Positions 34,893 through 43,545 of a stretch of 64,000 nucleotides of DNA are shown in pieces (within the stretch, counting starts at the first letter, position 1; each line of letters begins with the position of its first letter). Where the stretch lies: positions 123,501 through 187,500 of the forward strand of contig OZ025852.1 in assembly GCA_964019425.1 (NCBI GenBank), in the 5' to 3' direction. The DNA is from Flectonema sp. DT1601 (lineage: Eukaryota > Euglenozoa > Diplonemea > Diplonemida > Diplonemidae). Both the position numbers and the translations under genes were made by a program. Below the pieces are notes generated by a model, which saw only the letters and a list, made by a program, of their open reading frames with translations, was not told the origin of the DNA and did no database searches.

Positions 34893-35621
34893 TTACGCTG
34901 GCTTAAGATCTGGTGGGGCGACACGATCGTATACATTTTTATATCTTGTGTCAATTGTTCGATCCATCTCGACAACTAAGTCGTCAATTGGCCAATCCTG
35001 ATTTTGTGTTATTATTTATATACCGCAACTGTGTAAAAAAAAAAAAAAAAAAAGAACCAGCAAAACCTCACTTTTTACTTCTACTGTAGCTACGCTGCCA
35101 CAATTCTCTTTCTACCGAACAATGGTACAAAGAGAACGGATTAAAACCAGACACAAGGAACTTGAATTGCTAACCAACAAAAAGAACCAATAGCACACCT
35201 CAAAAGATCCATCAGGAAGATTTCTACGAATTATTATCGGAACTTTTTTGTCTCTGAGCTCTTTCGATGCGATGATCAGGGGATCAGTTGCCCCACCCAA
35301 TTCAACTTTTATTGGAGCTCCCATACTGATTTGAAGGGCACGGATACCAAGAATACGAGCTCTTTCGTATTTAGTCATAAACCTCGTTGTGATCTGTTGT
35401 TGTTGTTTATTGTTGTTATACTGTAATGCTATTTTTAGTTGTAAAGGTTGACATACCCTATCTCTGAGTGGTTTTACATCTACAGGACTGTGTTTGTCGC
35501 CTCTATCAGTGTCAGGGACTATCAGTGGATCCAAACGACCTTCCTCATCGTCATCCATTTCTTCATCATCGTCACTGTCGTCTAATCTCGCTTCTCTTTC
35601 GTCATCACTTGCTCTGCTCAT
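34893..35621 (-). CDS. RPB6: RNA polymerase subunit RPB6 (shared by Pol I, II, III)
   Basis: Three exons: 35621-35457, 35393-35199 and 34997-34893, all joined in phase 0, giving 154 residues. RPB6 is a small subunit common to the three nuclear RNA polymerases that holds the clamp and core together. The N-terminus is the usual acidic tail ([15 protein letters not shown]). The core reads [20 protein letters not shown], then [20 protein letters not shown] and [15 protein letters not shown]. Exon 3 supplies the diagnostic [10 protein letters not shown]. After this point the family normally ends, but here 24 further residues follow. Intron 1 is 63 nt with no stop, so a naive reading keeps 21 extra residues. 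Intron 2 (201 nt) contains a family B repeat. Confidence 0.93.
34998..35198 (-). other. intron 2 of RPB6
   Basis: 201 nt, starting GTGTGC (the only non-GTATG donor among the introns resolved here) and ending AAAATCAG. It carries a T run and the family B repeat core. Confidence 0.88.
35088..35130 (-). repeat. dispersed repeat family B, copy 2 (inside RPB6 intron)
   Basis: On the minus strand it reads GTACCATTGTTCGGTAGAAA then GAGAATTGTGGCA. It shares this core with copies at 16751 and 61308. It begins with GTAC, as copy 1 does, and is truncated relative to them. Confidence 0.75.
35394..35456 (-). other. intron 1 of RPB6 (in-frame, stopless)
   Basis: 63 nt, starting GTATGTCAACC and ending CAACAACAACAG. 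It is divisible by three and has no stop, so it would add 21 residues if retained. Removal restores the family sequence [15 protein letters not shown]. Confidence 0.85.
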
Positions 35622-35701
35622 TGTAGTGAGTTAATCAAATCTTTTATTAAGGAAATAATGTAAAAACGTCCTATCGTTGTCACAATCCACTACGCGCGGT
35701 A

Positions 35702-35728
35702 GGTGAAACTTTGACAATGTAAAAAAAG
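35702..35728 (+). repeat. dispersed repeat family C, short copy in array
   Basis: GGTGAAACTTTGACAATGTA followed by an A run, the same 5' end as the flank copies. It sits between RPB6 and the SFI1-like gene. Confidence 0.65.
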
Positions 35729-35970
35729 AAATCCTTCCTCTCACTTAAAACAGTATTCTACTACGGCAATGATCTAACCTGACCTGTTTAAAACAAAAAA
35801 ACAACTTATCATAAAAACATTAAACGTCGACACGGAAACTATTAAAGGAAGTACTACTGTCCTTCTATGGATCTATAAATCTATCTCTATGCGACAGGAT
35901 TAAAAAAAAACAATTTTTAAAAATGAAAATATTTTAAAAAAAAAAAAAAGGGATGAGAAGAATCCGTTCA

Positions 35971-37296
35971 TCACATTTTCCTCTGCTGCATATTCGCAAA
36001 GTGAGCTTCCCATTGTGAGTCTTGGTTAGGAGCTTCATAAAGAAAGGGGGTATTTTGAGCACATGCTATTGTGGTATTAACAACGTTAGTTGCGATGGAT
36101 GGTGGGCATTTAACTGCCGGTTGGTAACTGCTAACAGCAGTCTTGAGGGATGGGTATGCCGATAAGTCTGATGTGGGATGATCTGTGTCGTAGAGAACCT
36201 CATCAGCCAACGCATTTCTAACTAACAATAAATTCTGTGCAGTCTCGCTTATGCTTCTGTGATTTTGCTCATCAGGAATTTCTGATGCGAGACCACAGAG
36301 TTCTCTTCTGCTTAACTTTTCTTTATCGAGTGATGTCAATCTGTTTCCCAATGCAATCAACCTTTCACTAAATTGGAACACAGTAACGTCTGTGGCGTTA
36401 AATCTGCGTACTCCGACAGCCATCTCACCAAATCTGTACCAATACTTTAAGTAACGTAGTACGGTATGGCGTATCGAACAGCTTCGTAGCCATGATAACC
36501 CCCGTACTATCCTTCGGAAATTTTTTTGATTATTTCTTTGTTTTAATAATCGATTCCAATAGTTGTGTAAAAATTCTTTTTGAATTTTAAACCTCATCTC
36601 ATTGCAGCTATAATTTAATTGTTGTTTCCATCTTGATACTTTTATAAATTTAAACCAAATACCAAAATGGGATAGTAGTAATGATGTTTTATAGGACAGA
36701 GATTCATTTCTAAATAACAATAATTTTTTAAAAAAAAAATTAAAACAACTTCGTTTTGCCAACATCTGTAAATCATCGTATATTACCTGTTCTATAGCAT
36801 TTCTTTCACATGAGTAGTCTTGACGGAGGTCTCTCAATGATTTCCATGTAGCAAGTCGTGATGATAAGATTCGTTTTAAATTTAGCAACAACAAGTCTCT
36901 TGCCTGTCGATGCCTTTGATTATTGTATGTAGCTCGTTTGTATGACCTCCTCCATTTAGTAAAATGGACCGAATAGCATTCAATCATCGTTTTTTCATTC
37001 AGATCGACAGCCATTCTCTTCCTCTTCGCCTTCATTTGAGACCATAATTTCAATGTCGTGTAATATTTTTCGACAACAGATTTTATTGATTTTTGTTGCA
37101 AGACAGTCATCGTTATCGTTTGTCGTCTTGTTCTCTCAGAACAGACGAGTCTTTCTAACTTTAATACTCTGGTTCTATCTTTCTGCATTTCCTCTCTCAC
37201 TGATGTCACTTCTCGCTGCATAAGTTGAACAGCAGCTGAAATCTCATGAAGGAAATTATTCAAATCAGAAGTCGGGTCTCTAAATGAAAAAGCCAT
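35971..37296 (-). CDS. SFI1-like basal-body/centrosome repeat protein
   Basis: A complete single-exon frame of 441 residues. From about residue 75 to 310 it shows spaced aromatic-basic repeats typical of SFI1-type centrin-binding helices: TLKLWSQMKAKRKRM, SVHFTKWRRSYKR, RLATWKSLRDLRQ, FGIWFKFIKVSRWKQQL, LHNYWNRLLKQRN and VLRYLKYWYRF. In SFI1-family proteins such repeats bind centrin at centrioles or basal bodies. The N-terminal 60 residues form a likely coiled coil, and the C-terminal 110 are low-complexity. It ends RKM-TGA. A possible leader acceptor, ACCCCCCCAG, lies about 40 bases before the ATG. The assignment rests on repeat pattern only. Another SFI1-domain protein (for example a CCDC-type ciliary protein) is equally possible. 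Confidence 0.6.
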   Translation of the reverse strand: MAFSFRDPTSDLNNFLHEISAAVQLMQREVTSVREEMQKDRTRVLKLERLVCSERTRRQTITMTVLQQKSIKSVVEKYYTTLKLWSQMKAKRKRMAVDLNEKTMIECYSVHFTKWRRSYKRATYNNQRHRQARDLLLLNLKRILSSRLATWKSLRDLRQDYSCERNAIEQVIYDDLQMLAKRSCFNFFFKKLLLFRNESLSYKTSLLLSHFGIWFKFIKVSRWKQQLNYSCNEMRFKIQKEFLHNYWNRLLKQRNNQKNFRRIVRGLSWLRSCSIRHTVLRYLKYWYRFGEMAVGVRRFNATDVTVFQFSERLIALGNRLTSLDKEKLSRRELCGLASEIPDEQNHRSISETAQNLLLVRNALADEVLYDTDHPTSDLSAYPSLKTAVSSYQPAVKCPPSIATNVVNTTIACAQNTPFLYEAPNQDSQWEAHFANMQQRKM

Positions 37297-37367
37297 TTTA
37301 TTTTTGTTGTTGTTTTTATTGTGGATAACCTGGGGGGGTAGGAATTGTGTTTGTATTCCTTTTTTTC

Positions 37368-38520
37368 TTAGAGCTTTATTAGATTACGTCTCTTTAGTTT
37401 GGTTCTCTTATCGTGTGTGTTTTTTGTTAAACCTGTATGGGGATACATAATAATATAATTCTCTCTTTTCTCATGTGGAGTCGTTATCTCAACTAGTCTG
37501 GTTTGAAATGGGGATCGCTGGCTCGGAGAGAAAGGGTAGTCAAAATACCTTTTTTTTTTTTTTTTTTTTGTTCTTTTTTTCTTGTGTGTTGAAGAAGCCA
37601 AAAGAAAACACATTCTGGTCTTCTGACCACCCCGCGATTTCACCGAGCACTACTTACTGCTATTTCTTTTTCCGTAACTTTTTTTTTTTTTTTTTTTTGT
37701 TTTTTTTTTTTTTTTTTTCCCTTAATCAGTTTTTTCACTGCAGAAAAGAGAAGTCGCAAGAGGACGGGAAGCTCTGAAAAAAAAAAAAAAAAAAAAAAAA
37801 AAAACTTCTCTTTTTTTTTCCCCCTTAATGTATCATTGGTAATTAATGATACAACGAACCAGTATAACACATTATTCGCTGCGTCATCCAACGAGCGTCT
37901 TATGAATAAAATGGAAAGTGCGTATTACTTCTCTGAGGACCTCCCAGTAGGGAACAACTCAACACCACCCCTTGTGGGTAAATTAAAACAGCTACTCTTC
38001 GCAACAAGAACAAGAAAACGAGGCCAGTCCTCTACCAAGTGAGGCGAAGAATCAAAAAAAAAGGGGAGAAGAGAGTAGAAAAAAAAAAAACGAAAGAAAG
38101 AAAATCGTTGGTTGGTCAGCTAAGAAACCCCATTTGAAAAAAAAAAAAAAAAAAAAAAAAAAATGAAAAATGAAAAAAACGTATACATATAGACATACAT
38201 TGGTTTGATTATAAATCCATCCTCCAGCAACTAATTCCGAAAAATCGGGTGTTTCTGATTTGACAACTGGAATAACAACAAGAAAAAGAAAATGTGCAGG
38301 GAAAAAAAAAAAGGAGAAAAAAGTACTCGCAACTAACAAACCAAATTATTACTTTCATTGTGGACGGGGAACGTTTTTTTGTGTGTTTTTTTTTTTTTTT
38401 TTGGTGACGGGAGCGGCAAGAATCCTTGAGGGGGGTGGAAAAAAAAAAGAAAGGGAAAAGAAGAAAAAAAAACGACGTCAGAAGACGACGCTGTATCCTC
38501 CCCGCTGTCGTCATTCACGT
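37368..38520 (-). CDS. unresolved multi-exon gene (exons incomplete)
   Basis: I see exon-like pieces but cannot join them with confidence. The best is 38266-38199 (68 nt): a T-rich acceptor ending TTATTCCAG, an open frame containing SETPDFSELVAGGWIYNQTN, and a GTATGT donor. A terminal piece ends at TAA (37368), with about 60 mixed-composition codons upstream (including PFSPSQRSPFQTRLVEITTP). An N-terminal piece may include an ATG at 38514. Runs of A and T up to 20 bases lie between these pieces. A gap of about 1.6 kb without a gene would be unusual in this array, which supports a real gene here. Function unknown. Confidence 0.35.
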
Positions 38521-38570
38521 AGTTTCCAGGATTCTTAATCACAAAGAATAGTGAAACTAACAAACCCCCC

Positions 38571-38591
38571 CATCCATCCATCCATCCATCC
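38571..38591 (+). repeat. (CATC)n microsatellite
   Basis: About five CATC tetranucleotide units directly after a short C run. Confidence 0.9.
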
Positions 38592-38647
38592 TTCCCATCC
38601 CTCGATGACTATAGTTCATGTGAGAACTGAAAAAATATTTAAAAACC

Positions 38648-38679
<32 letters not shown>

Positions 38680-38948
38680 TACGCTCTACTAACAGTTTGA
38701 AATACTGGAACAACACAGCAAAAAAAAAAAAGATTTTAAAAATATAAATAAAAGGCATCAACTCGTAGAACTTTTGTAAATGCATTCCATAAAAATAAAA
38801 TAAAATATAAAAATAAAACAACACAAAACACGGTCATAACGTGTTGTAGCGGATGTCTGTACAAGATGTGTACAAACGTTCAGTCAGGGGAAATATCTCC
38901 ACTTCTGAAAAAGGGATGCACAATACCACCATCGCCATCAGAGTTACA

Positions 38949-39880
38949 CTACTTTGAGTTTTCCTCTGTCGTGGTAGAGTCATCACTTCCTTTAATTTCT
39001 TCATTATCATCAGCAACCTCCTTCGTATCATCAGCAACCTCCTCCTTATCTTCGGCAACCTCCTTCGTATCATCGACAACCTCCTTCGTATCATCAGCAA
39101 CCTCCTTCTTATCTTCGGCAACCTCCTTCTTATCATCAGCAACCTCCTTCTTATCATCCTCAACCTTTTTATTATCATCGTCACCATCTTTATTATCATC
39201 GTCCACAACAGGAGGTTTCTCTATCTTCAACGCTTTACTAACAGGTTTCTCAATAACTCCTGTCGGTGGCGTAGTTGGAGGTGAAGGAACCATGTTAGAA
39301 GGATCAAATGAGGGAGCATTGGCATTTAGTTTATGAGGTTTCTGTTTCGTCTCTTTTGGTTTCCATGTGCTGTGTGTGTGTGTTGTGTTGTGTTGTGCCA
39401 TCAGTTCCAATATCATTATTGCGTTATTCCTTAGAGAAGACTTTCAACATACTTTGCTGCGATTTCACCACTGCAACTACTACAGACTCTAAGACATCCT
39501 CCATTAAGAACTCCACACGTACCGCATTCCTGTAGGGAGTTAGTTCAGGTATTTAGTTTGGTCTTGTTAACAATAACATAATAAAGACATACCCACATGT
39601 CAACCTTTCCCGCTGAGTTAATATTTCTCTTACCAGTTGCAGTAGGAGGTATGTTAATATTATTAACTAAGTCTGGTGGTACAGAGCTCTCGTATATAAC
39701 TCCCATGTGGTCAAGAGCAGCGAAGGGATTAGCGACATTGAGAGGAACTTTACCAGCCCAGGGAACATTCTTCCGCTGTTGTAGCTGCTGCTGCTGCTGC
39801 TGTTGTTGTTGTTGCATCCGTTGTTGCTGTTGCTGCAACTGCTGTTTCTGCTGCTGTTGTAGCTGTTGAAGCTTTATGAC

Positions 39881-39913
<33 letters not shown>

Positions 39914-40110
39914 TTGCTGTTGCTGCTGTTGTTGCTGCTGCTGCCGTTTTCTAACTTTTTCAGACTCCTCCTGCATCACTCTCGCTACCTGTTGCTGCTG
40001 ATGTTGTTGTTGCTGCTGAATCTGCTGCTGCAACAACTGTCTCTGCATGATGTCCATCGCATAAACAGAATTAGCCTGAGCAAGCTGATGTTGCTGCTGC
40101 TGCTGCTGTT

Positions 40111-40156
<46 letters not shown>

Positions 40157-40309
40157 TTGTTGATGTTGATGTTGATGTTGTTGTTGCTGTTGTTGTGCCA
40201 ACTGCATCTGTAACAATGCCGCCTGCTGTTGCTGTTGTTGCAACAAGAGAGGATTTTGTAAACTTTGTTGCATCAATGCTTGATACATAGACGCCGCTGG
40301 TATCTCCAT
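38949..40309 (-). CDS. poly-Q protein with Cys motif and probable acidic heptad tail
   Basis: Exon 1 is 40309-39593. It contains a Gln-rich region (about residues 18-190) with His and Leu, encoded by mixed CAA/CAG, followed by VPWAGKVPLNVANPFAALDH. Exon 2 starts at 39529 after a 63-nt GTATGT...CTACAG intron and carries ECGTCGVLNGGCLRVCSSC, a CxxC-x6-C-x3-CxxC cluster that could bind zinc. If exon 2 is read through, a TAA follows at 39431. However, a GTATGT donor at 39452 and a CACACAG acceptor at 39370 join exon 2 in frame to 39369-38949. The spliced product is then about 404 residues. The tail holds about eight acidic heptads of the DDKKEVA type. The alternative is two genes, the second starting at 39401. 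The leader has a strong TTTTCTCCCATTGCAG acceptor at 40347. Function unknown. Confidence 0.65.
39005..39160 (-). repeat. 21-bp tandem repeats encoding acidic heptads
   Basis: About eight imperfect 21-bp units (on the plus strand TCAGCAACCTCCTTCTTATC and variants) encode D/E-D-K/T-K-E-V-A heptads. Third-position changes and Lys/Thr swaps show the array is not perfectly homogenised. Confidence 0.85.
39370..39452 (-). other. probable intron joining Cys motif to acidic tail
   Basis: 83 nt, starting GTATGTTG and ending CACACACAG. It would join exons of 77 and 421 nt in frame (together 166 codons including the stop). Reading through it instead gives a stop at 39431. Confidence 0.6.
39530..39592 (-). 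other. intron 1 of poly-Q gene
   Basis: 63 nt, starting GTATGTC and ending CTCCCTACAG. Phase 0. Confidence 0.8.
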
Positions 40310-40535
40310 ATTGGGGGAGGGGAGGGGACGGAGAAAATGTGTATTCCTGCAATGGGAGAAAAGTTATGTCAACCTCCAATCTTATTCAAACACACTGATG
40401 ACTATTAAAACATCTGCGTTGTTATGTTCTGAAGAAAGAAATGTACATCAACGCAAAGCAATACCACACACAGAAGGCAGGAATACAATATCAATACAAT
40501 AGTTGTTATGAATATAAAGAGAACTCAATTCGATG

Positions 40536-41168
40536 CTATCGTTGTCGACGTTGATCTCTTCTGTCAGGAGATACCTCAGATTCAAAGAACTGATTCCAAT
40601 GTCTTCTACCTGAGATATAATTATATTCACCAGTGCAGTCATTTCTTATCCTCTCGGCTTCTTCTTCTTCACGCCACGCAATTCTAATCGCCTCACCTTC
40701 AAAAGCAAGAGCGTCTGGGTGAATCCCAAGACGAATCTTTTCTTTCTCAAGAAGGATGTTTAGGTTTCGAAGCTTTTTATTAGTTCTTTTCTTTCGTTGA
40801 GTACCGACGTCTAATATTTCTGTAACGTTCTTGTGAATCGGAATGAAAGCAGCGCGCAATCCATCCCAAAGACTTTGTTCAGCCACAACTATCGACATAA
40901 ATGCGTTCATTTGATCCGTTATGAGGTTCTCTTGAAGCTCTATTTTAGAACGTATTCGTGCTTCGCGATTTTCAGTGTGGATTTGTCTAATTTCCAACTT
41001 TGAAAAGATCGCTTTCTGTAAAAAGCGTCTCAACCCCCGACGGTGAGCTGTTCGTACAGCACTGCGAGTTTCTTCTTCTGATTTTATCAAATATTTTATT
41101 GTCCCGCTGTCTGTTAATTTATTGTTTGAAAATATCACTCGTCTCTCACCCAGGAGGTGGCTCAACAT
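40536..41168 (-). CDS. unrecognised basic helical protein
   Basis: A complete single-exon frame of 210 residues that I do not recognise. The composition is highly charged (Arg/Glu-rich) and the sequence is probably mostly helical: RRGLRRFLQKAIFSKLEIRQ, then a long stretch to RRDQRRQR at the end. EEEEAERIR near 170 may be a short coiled coil. The ATG at 41168 follows a T-rich acceptor, TTTCTTTTTTCAAG, ending at 41192. It lies 227 bases upstream of the poly-Q gene start. No membrane segment or signal peptide is seen. Confidence 0.75.
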   Translation of the reverse strand: MLSHLLGERRVIFSNNKLTDSGTIKYLIKSEEETRSAVRTAHRRGLRRFLQKAIFSKLEIRQIHTENREARIRSKIELQENLITDQMNAFMSIVVAEQSLWDGLRAAFIPIHKNVTEILDVGTQRKKRTNKKLRNLNILLEKEKIRLGIHPDALAFEGEAIRIAWREEEEAERIRNDCTGEYNYISGRRHWNQFFESEVSPDRRDQRRQR

Positions 41169-41192
41169 GTTTTAACGTGGTATTCACTCGAC

Positions 41193-42050
41193 TTGAAAAA
41201 AGAAATGTTAATTAAAATTGTGTGATAAAAACAGTTAATCCTCATTCATTATTTATAATACCCTGGACCACGTTTGTGACCACATCAGTACCCCCCGTGG
41301 TTTCATTACCTGACTATAGATGGAAAAAATATATTCAAAAAAAAAAAAAACGTCGACGTTATTTTGTCTCTATTGTTAGAAATTACTTATTCGGATGTAT
41401 AAAAGTTTTACTTACATTTGTTATAAAAATTAAATTCAGCCTTTCCTTTAGACTAAGAATAATACAACGCAATGATAACTGTGTCTACAGAGTCGTTCAT
41501 CACCAAAAAAGAAAGAAAGAAAAAATAAGCCTGTTGTTAACAAAGCAGGATTCGGTTTAAAATAAAAATAAAAATCCTTTTATTCCTTTTTTAATAAAAA
41601 ACTTAACTCAAAAACAATAGTTGGGACACAATTTTTTTTTTGATATTTATTGACAGAGAATGATCAAGAAAACTTTTTTTTTTTTTTATTTTCCTTGAAT
41701 AATTTTATCGTTTTCTTTTTTTTTTTTTTTTTTCCCCTTTCATTCAATTAAAAAAAATACTCAAAACACAAAAACGATGGTTAAAATACAGCAATTAGAA
41801 TGTTTTTTTAAAAAAAAAAACAAAAAAAAAAAAAGAAAATGAAATATGTTTGAAATAAACATCAGGCAGACAGAGTTAAAAAGAGTGACTCAAAGAATAA
41901 CTGAGACTGGAGTCAAAATGCTGTGTAATGTAATCACGATGGGAGGTGACCACGTCTATATAGATGTCGAATGAAGAATGCCTAGAAGGCGTAAGTCATC
42001 AGCTTGCACTGATGTCCTTATCAACGGGGAGTGACCAGGTGTCGATGTCT
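41193..42050. other. intergenic spacer
   Basis: AT-rich, with poly(T) at about 41672-41688 and 41719-41735. No gene or named repeat recognised. Confidence 0.6.
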
Positions 42051-42584
42051 TTATCTGTCAACAGAATTAATTCCTTTTTGAGAATTTACGAATTGCTGCT
42101 GTTCTTCGACTTGCTGATCAAGTTGCTCAACGACGGCGACGATTCCTCGAAGTACTCCAGACAGCTGCTGCTGTTGTTGTAATTCTTTTCTTCGTAAGTT
42201 ATCAGTTTCAATATTATTATTTGAAACTGAACAAATTTTTTCAATCGTTTTTAACTTTCCCAAAGCCACATGCTGCACTTCTTCAATCACAGACAATCGG
42301 TCTTCTATATCACAAGTAGATCGAAACTGTGGTAATTGAGGAGCAGCCGACTCTTCAGTCTCACCAATCGAATATTTATCCAGCAGAACTCCTCCTCTTT
42401 GTAGGTATCTCTCCGTCTCTATAAACAATCTTTCCGATATCTCTCTTCGACGTTTACAGTATGGTAATGAAATATATCCATCGCTGTTATAATCGTCGTC
42501 GTATTCCATTTGATCATCAATTTGATTATTTGACTTAAACGTGACGTCGCTAATTGAAACAGGAAGACGTCTAGGACTACTCAT
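42051..42584 (-). CDS. unrecognised coiled-coil protein, Q-rich
   Basis: A complete single-exon frame of 177 residues that I do not recognise. The N-terminal third is acidic (MEYDDDYNSDGY). The C-terminal half is a likely coiled coil (EVQHVALGKLKTIEKI, then QQQQQLSGVLRGIVAVVEQL and DQQVEEQQQF). The leader acceptor CAATTCTATCAG lies about 25 bases before the ATG. The size and pattern (a short protein with a C-terminal coiled coil) resemble subunits of membrane-trafficking or ciliary complexes, but no signature proves it. Confidence 0.7.
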   Translation of the reverse strand: MSSPRRLPVSISDVTFKSNNQIDDQMEYDDDYNSDGYISLPYCKRRREISERLFIETERYLQRGGVLLDKYSIGETEESAAPQLPQFRSTCDIEDRLSVIEEVQHVALGKLKTIEKICSVSNNNIETDNLRRKELQQQQQLSGVLRGIVAVVEQLDQQVEEQQQFVNSQKGINSVDR

Positions 42585-43091
42585 ATTACATATAAAAGTG
42601 TTGTTACTGATAGAATTGAGTGTAATGATTTTTTTTTTTTTTTTTTAAATTGAATATTTTTTACAACCTTCTAGTCATGACTACGAAAGCATATCTTGTT
42701 GGAAGTGTTTGCTGCTGAATTGACAAGAAAATTCAAATTTCACTATTTTTGAATATAAAAATAATGGAAACCACCAGAGTCGACTACTTTGGTGGATATT
42801 TGTTAATTTAGGAACTTAAAATATTCTTTTTTTTTTTTTTTTTTTTTTTTTTTCAAGGGGGAAAAAAAATATTATGAAGGGGGTTGAAAATGGTGTTCTA
42901 TTGTGGGGGTTGTTTTATTTGTTTATTATTATTATTTTTTTTATTTTTTTTTTCTATGTTCTTTTTTATATATTGGCATTTCTGCCTCAAAAAAATAGTA
43001 TTATGCAACAAAGGGGAAAGTCAACATCACATCACGGTGAAGCTCTCTTAATTTTTTTTCGTAACAAAGAACTCAAACTTATCAATTTCCT

Positions 43092-43125
<34 letters not shown>

Positions 43126-43358
43126 ATAAAACCTGGAGTAGTCCCCTACTACAGAAAATATCATAAATTAAACTGCAGAGGTCAAGAGGTCAGGGGATGA
43201 ATTACTTTGTTGTTGTATAATAACAACGAAAGAAAGAAAACGATAATTTGACATCCATTAAGGACACAGTGAATCAACGGTGATAACTCAACTCAGCCTA
43301 GATCAGGGAGGGAAAAGGAGATGCATAACACTACTGCAGTCGGTATGGTAATTTAATT

Positions 43359-43398
<40 letters not shown>

Positions 43399-43545
43399 CT
43401 CACCAATAATTCACAGCCTCCATTGTGACATTTGTCGGACAAAAAACGACTTATCCACAAACTGCTGTCGGGTTGTTGTTAGCCATGCAAGAACTGCACA
43501 CACAGTCATGAAATAATCTACCAAAGCGTGAATAGCACTACAACA
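42585..43545. other. intergenic spacer
   Basis: Nearly 1 kb with several long homopolymers (about 27 T ending at 42853, 31 A near 43094-43124, 36 A near 43360-43395). Plus-strand open codons near 42874-43200 are interrupted by a Lys tract and are probably not coding. Confidence 0.6.

Noticed and set aside
39597..40213. Plus-strand Cys/Leu-rich open frames opposite the poly-Q gene
   Set aside because: They are antisense shadows of the CAG/CAA repeats (CTG/TTG reading).
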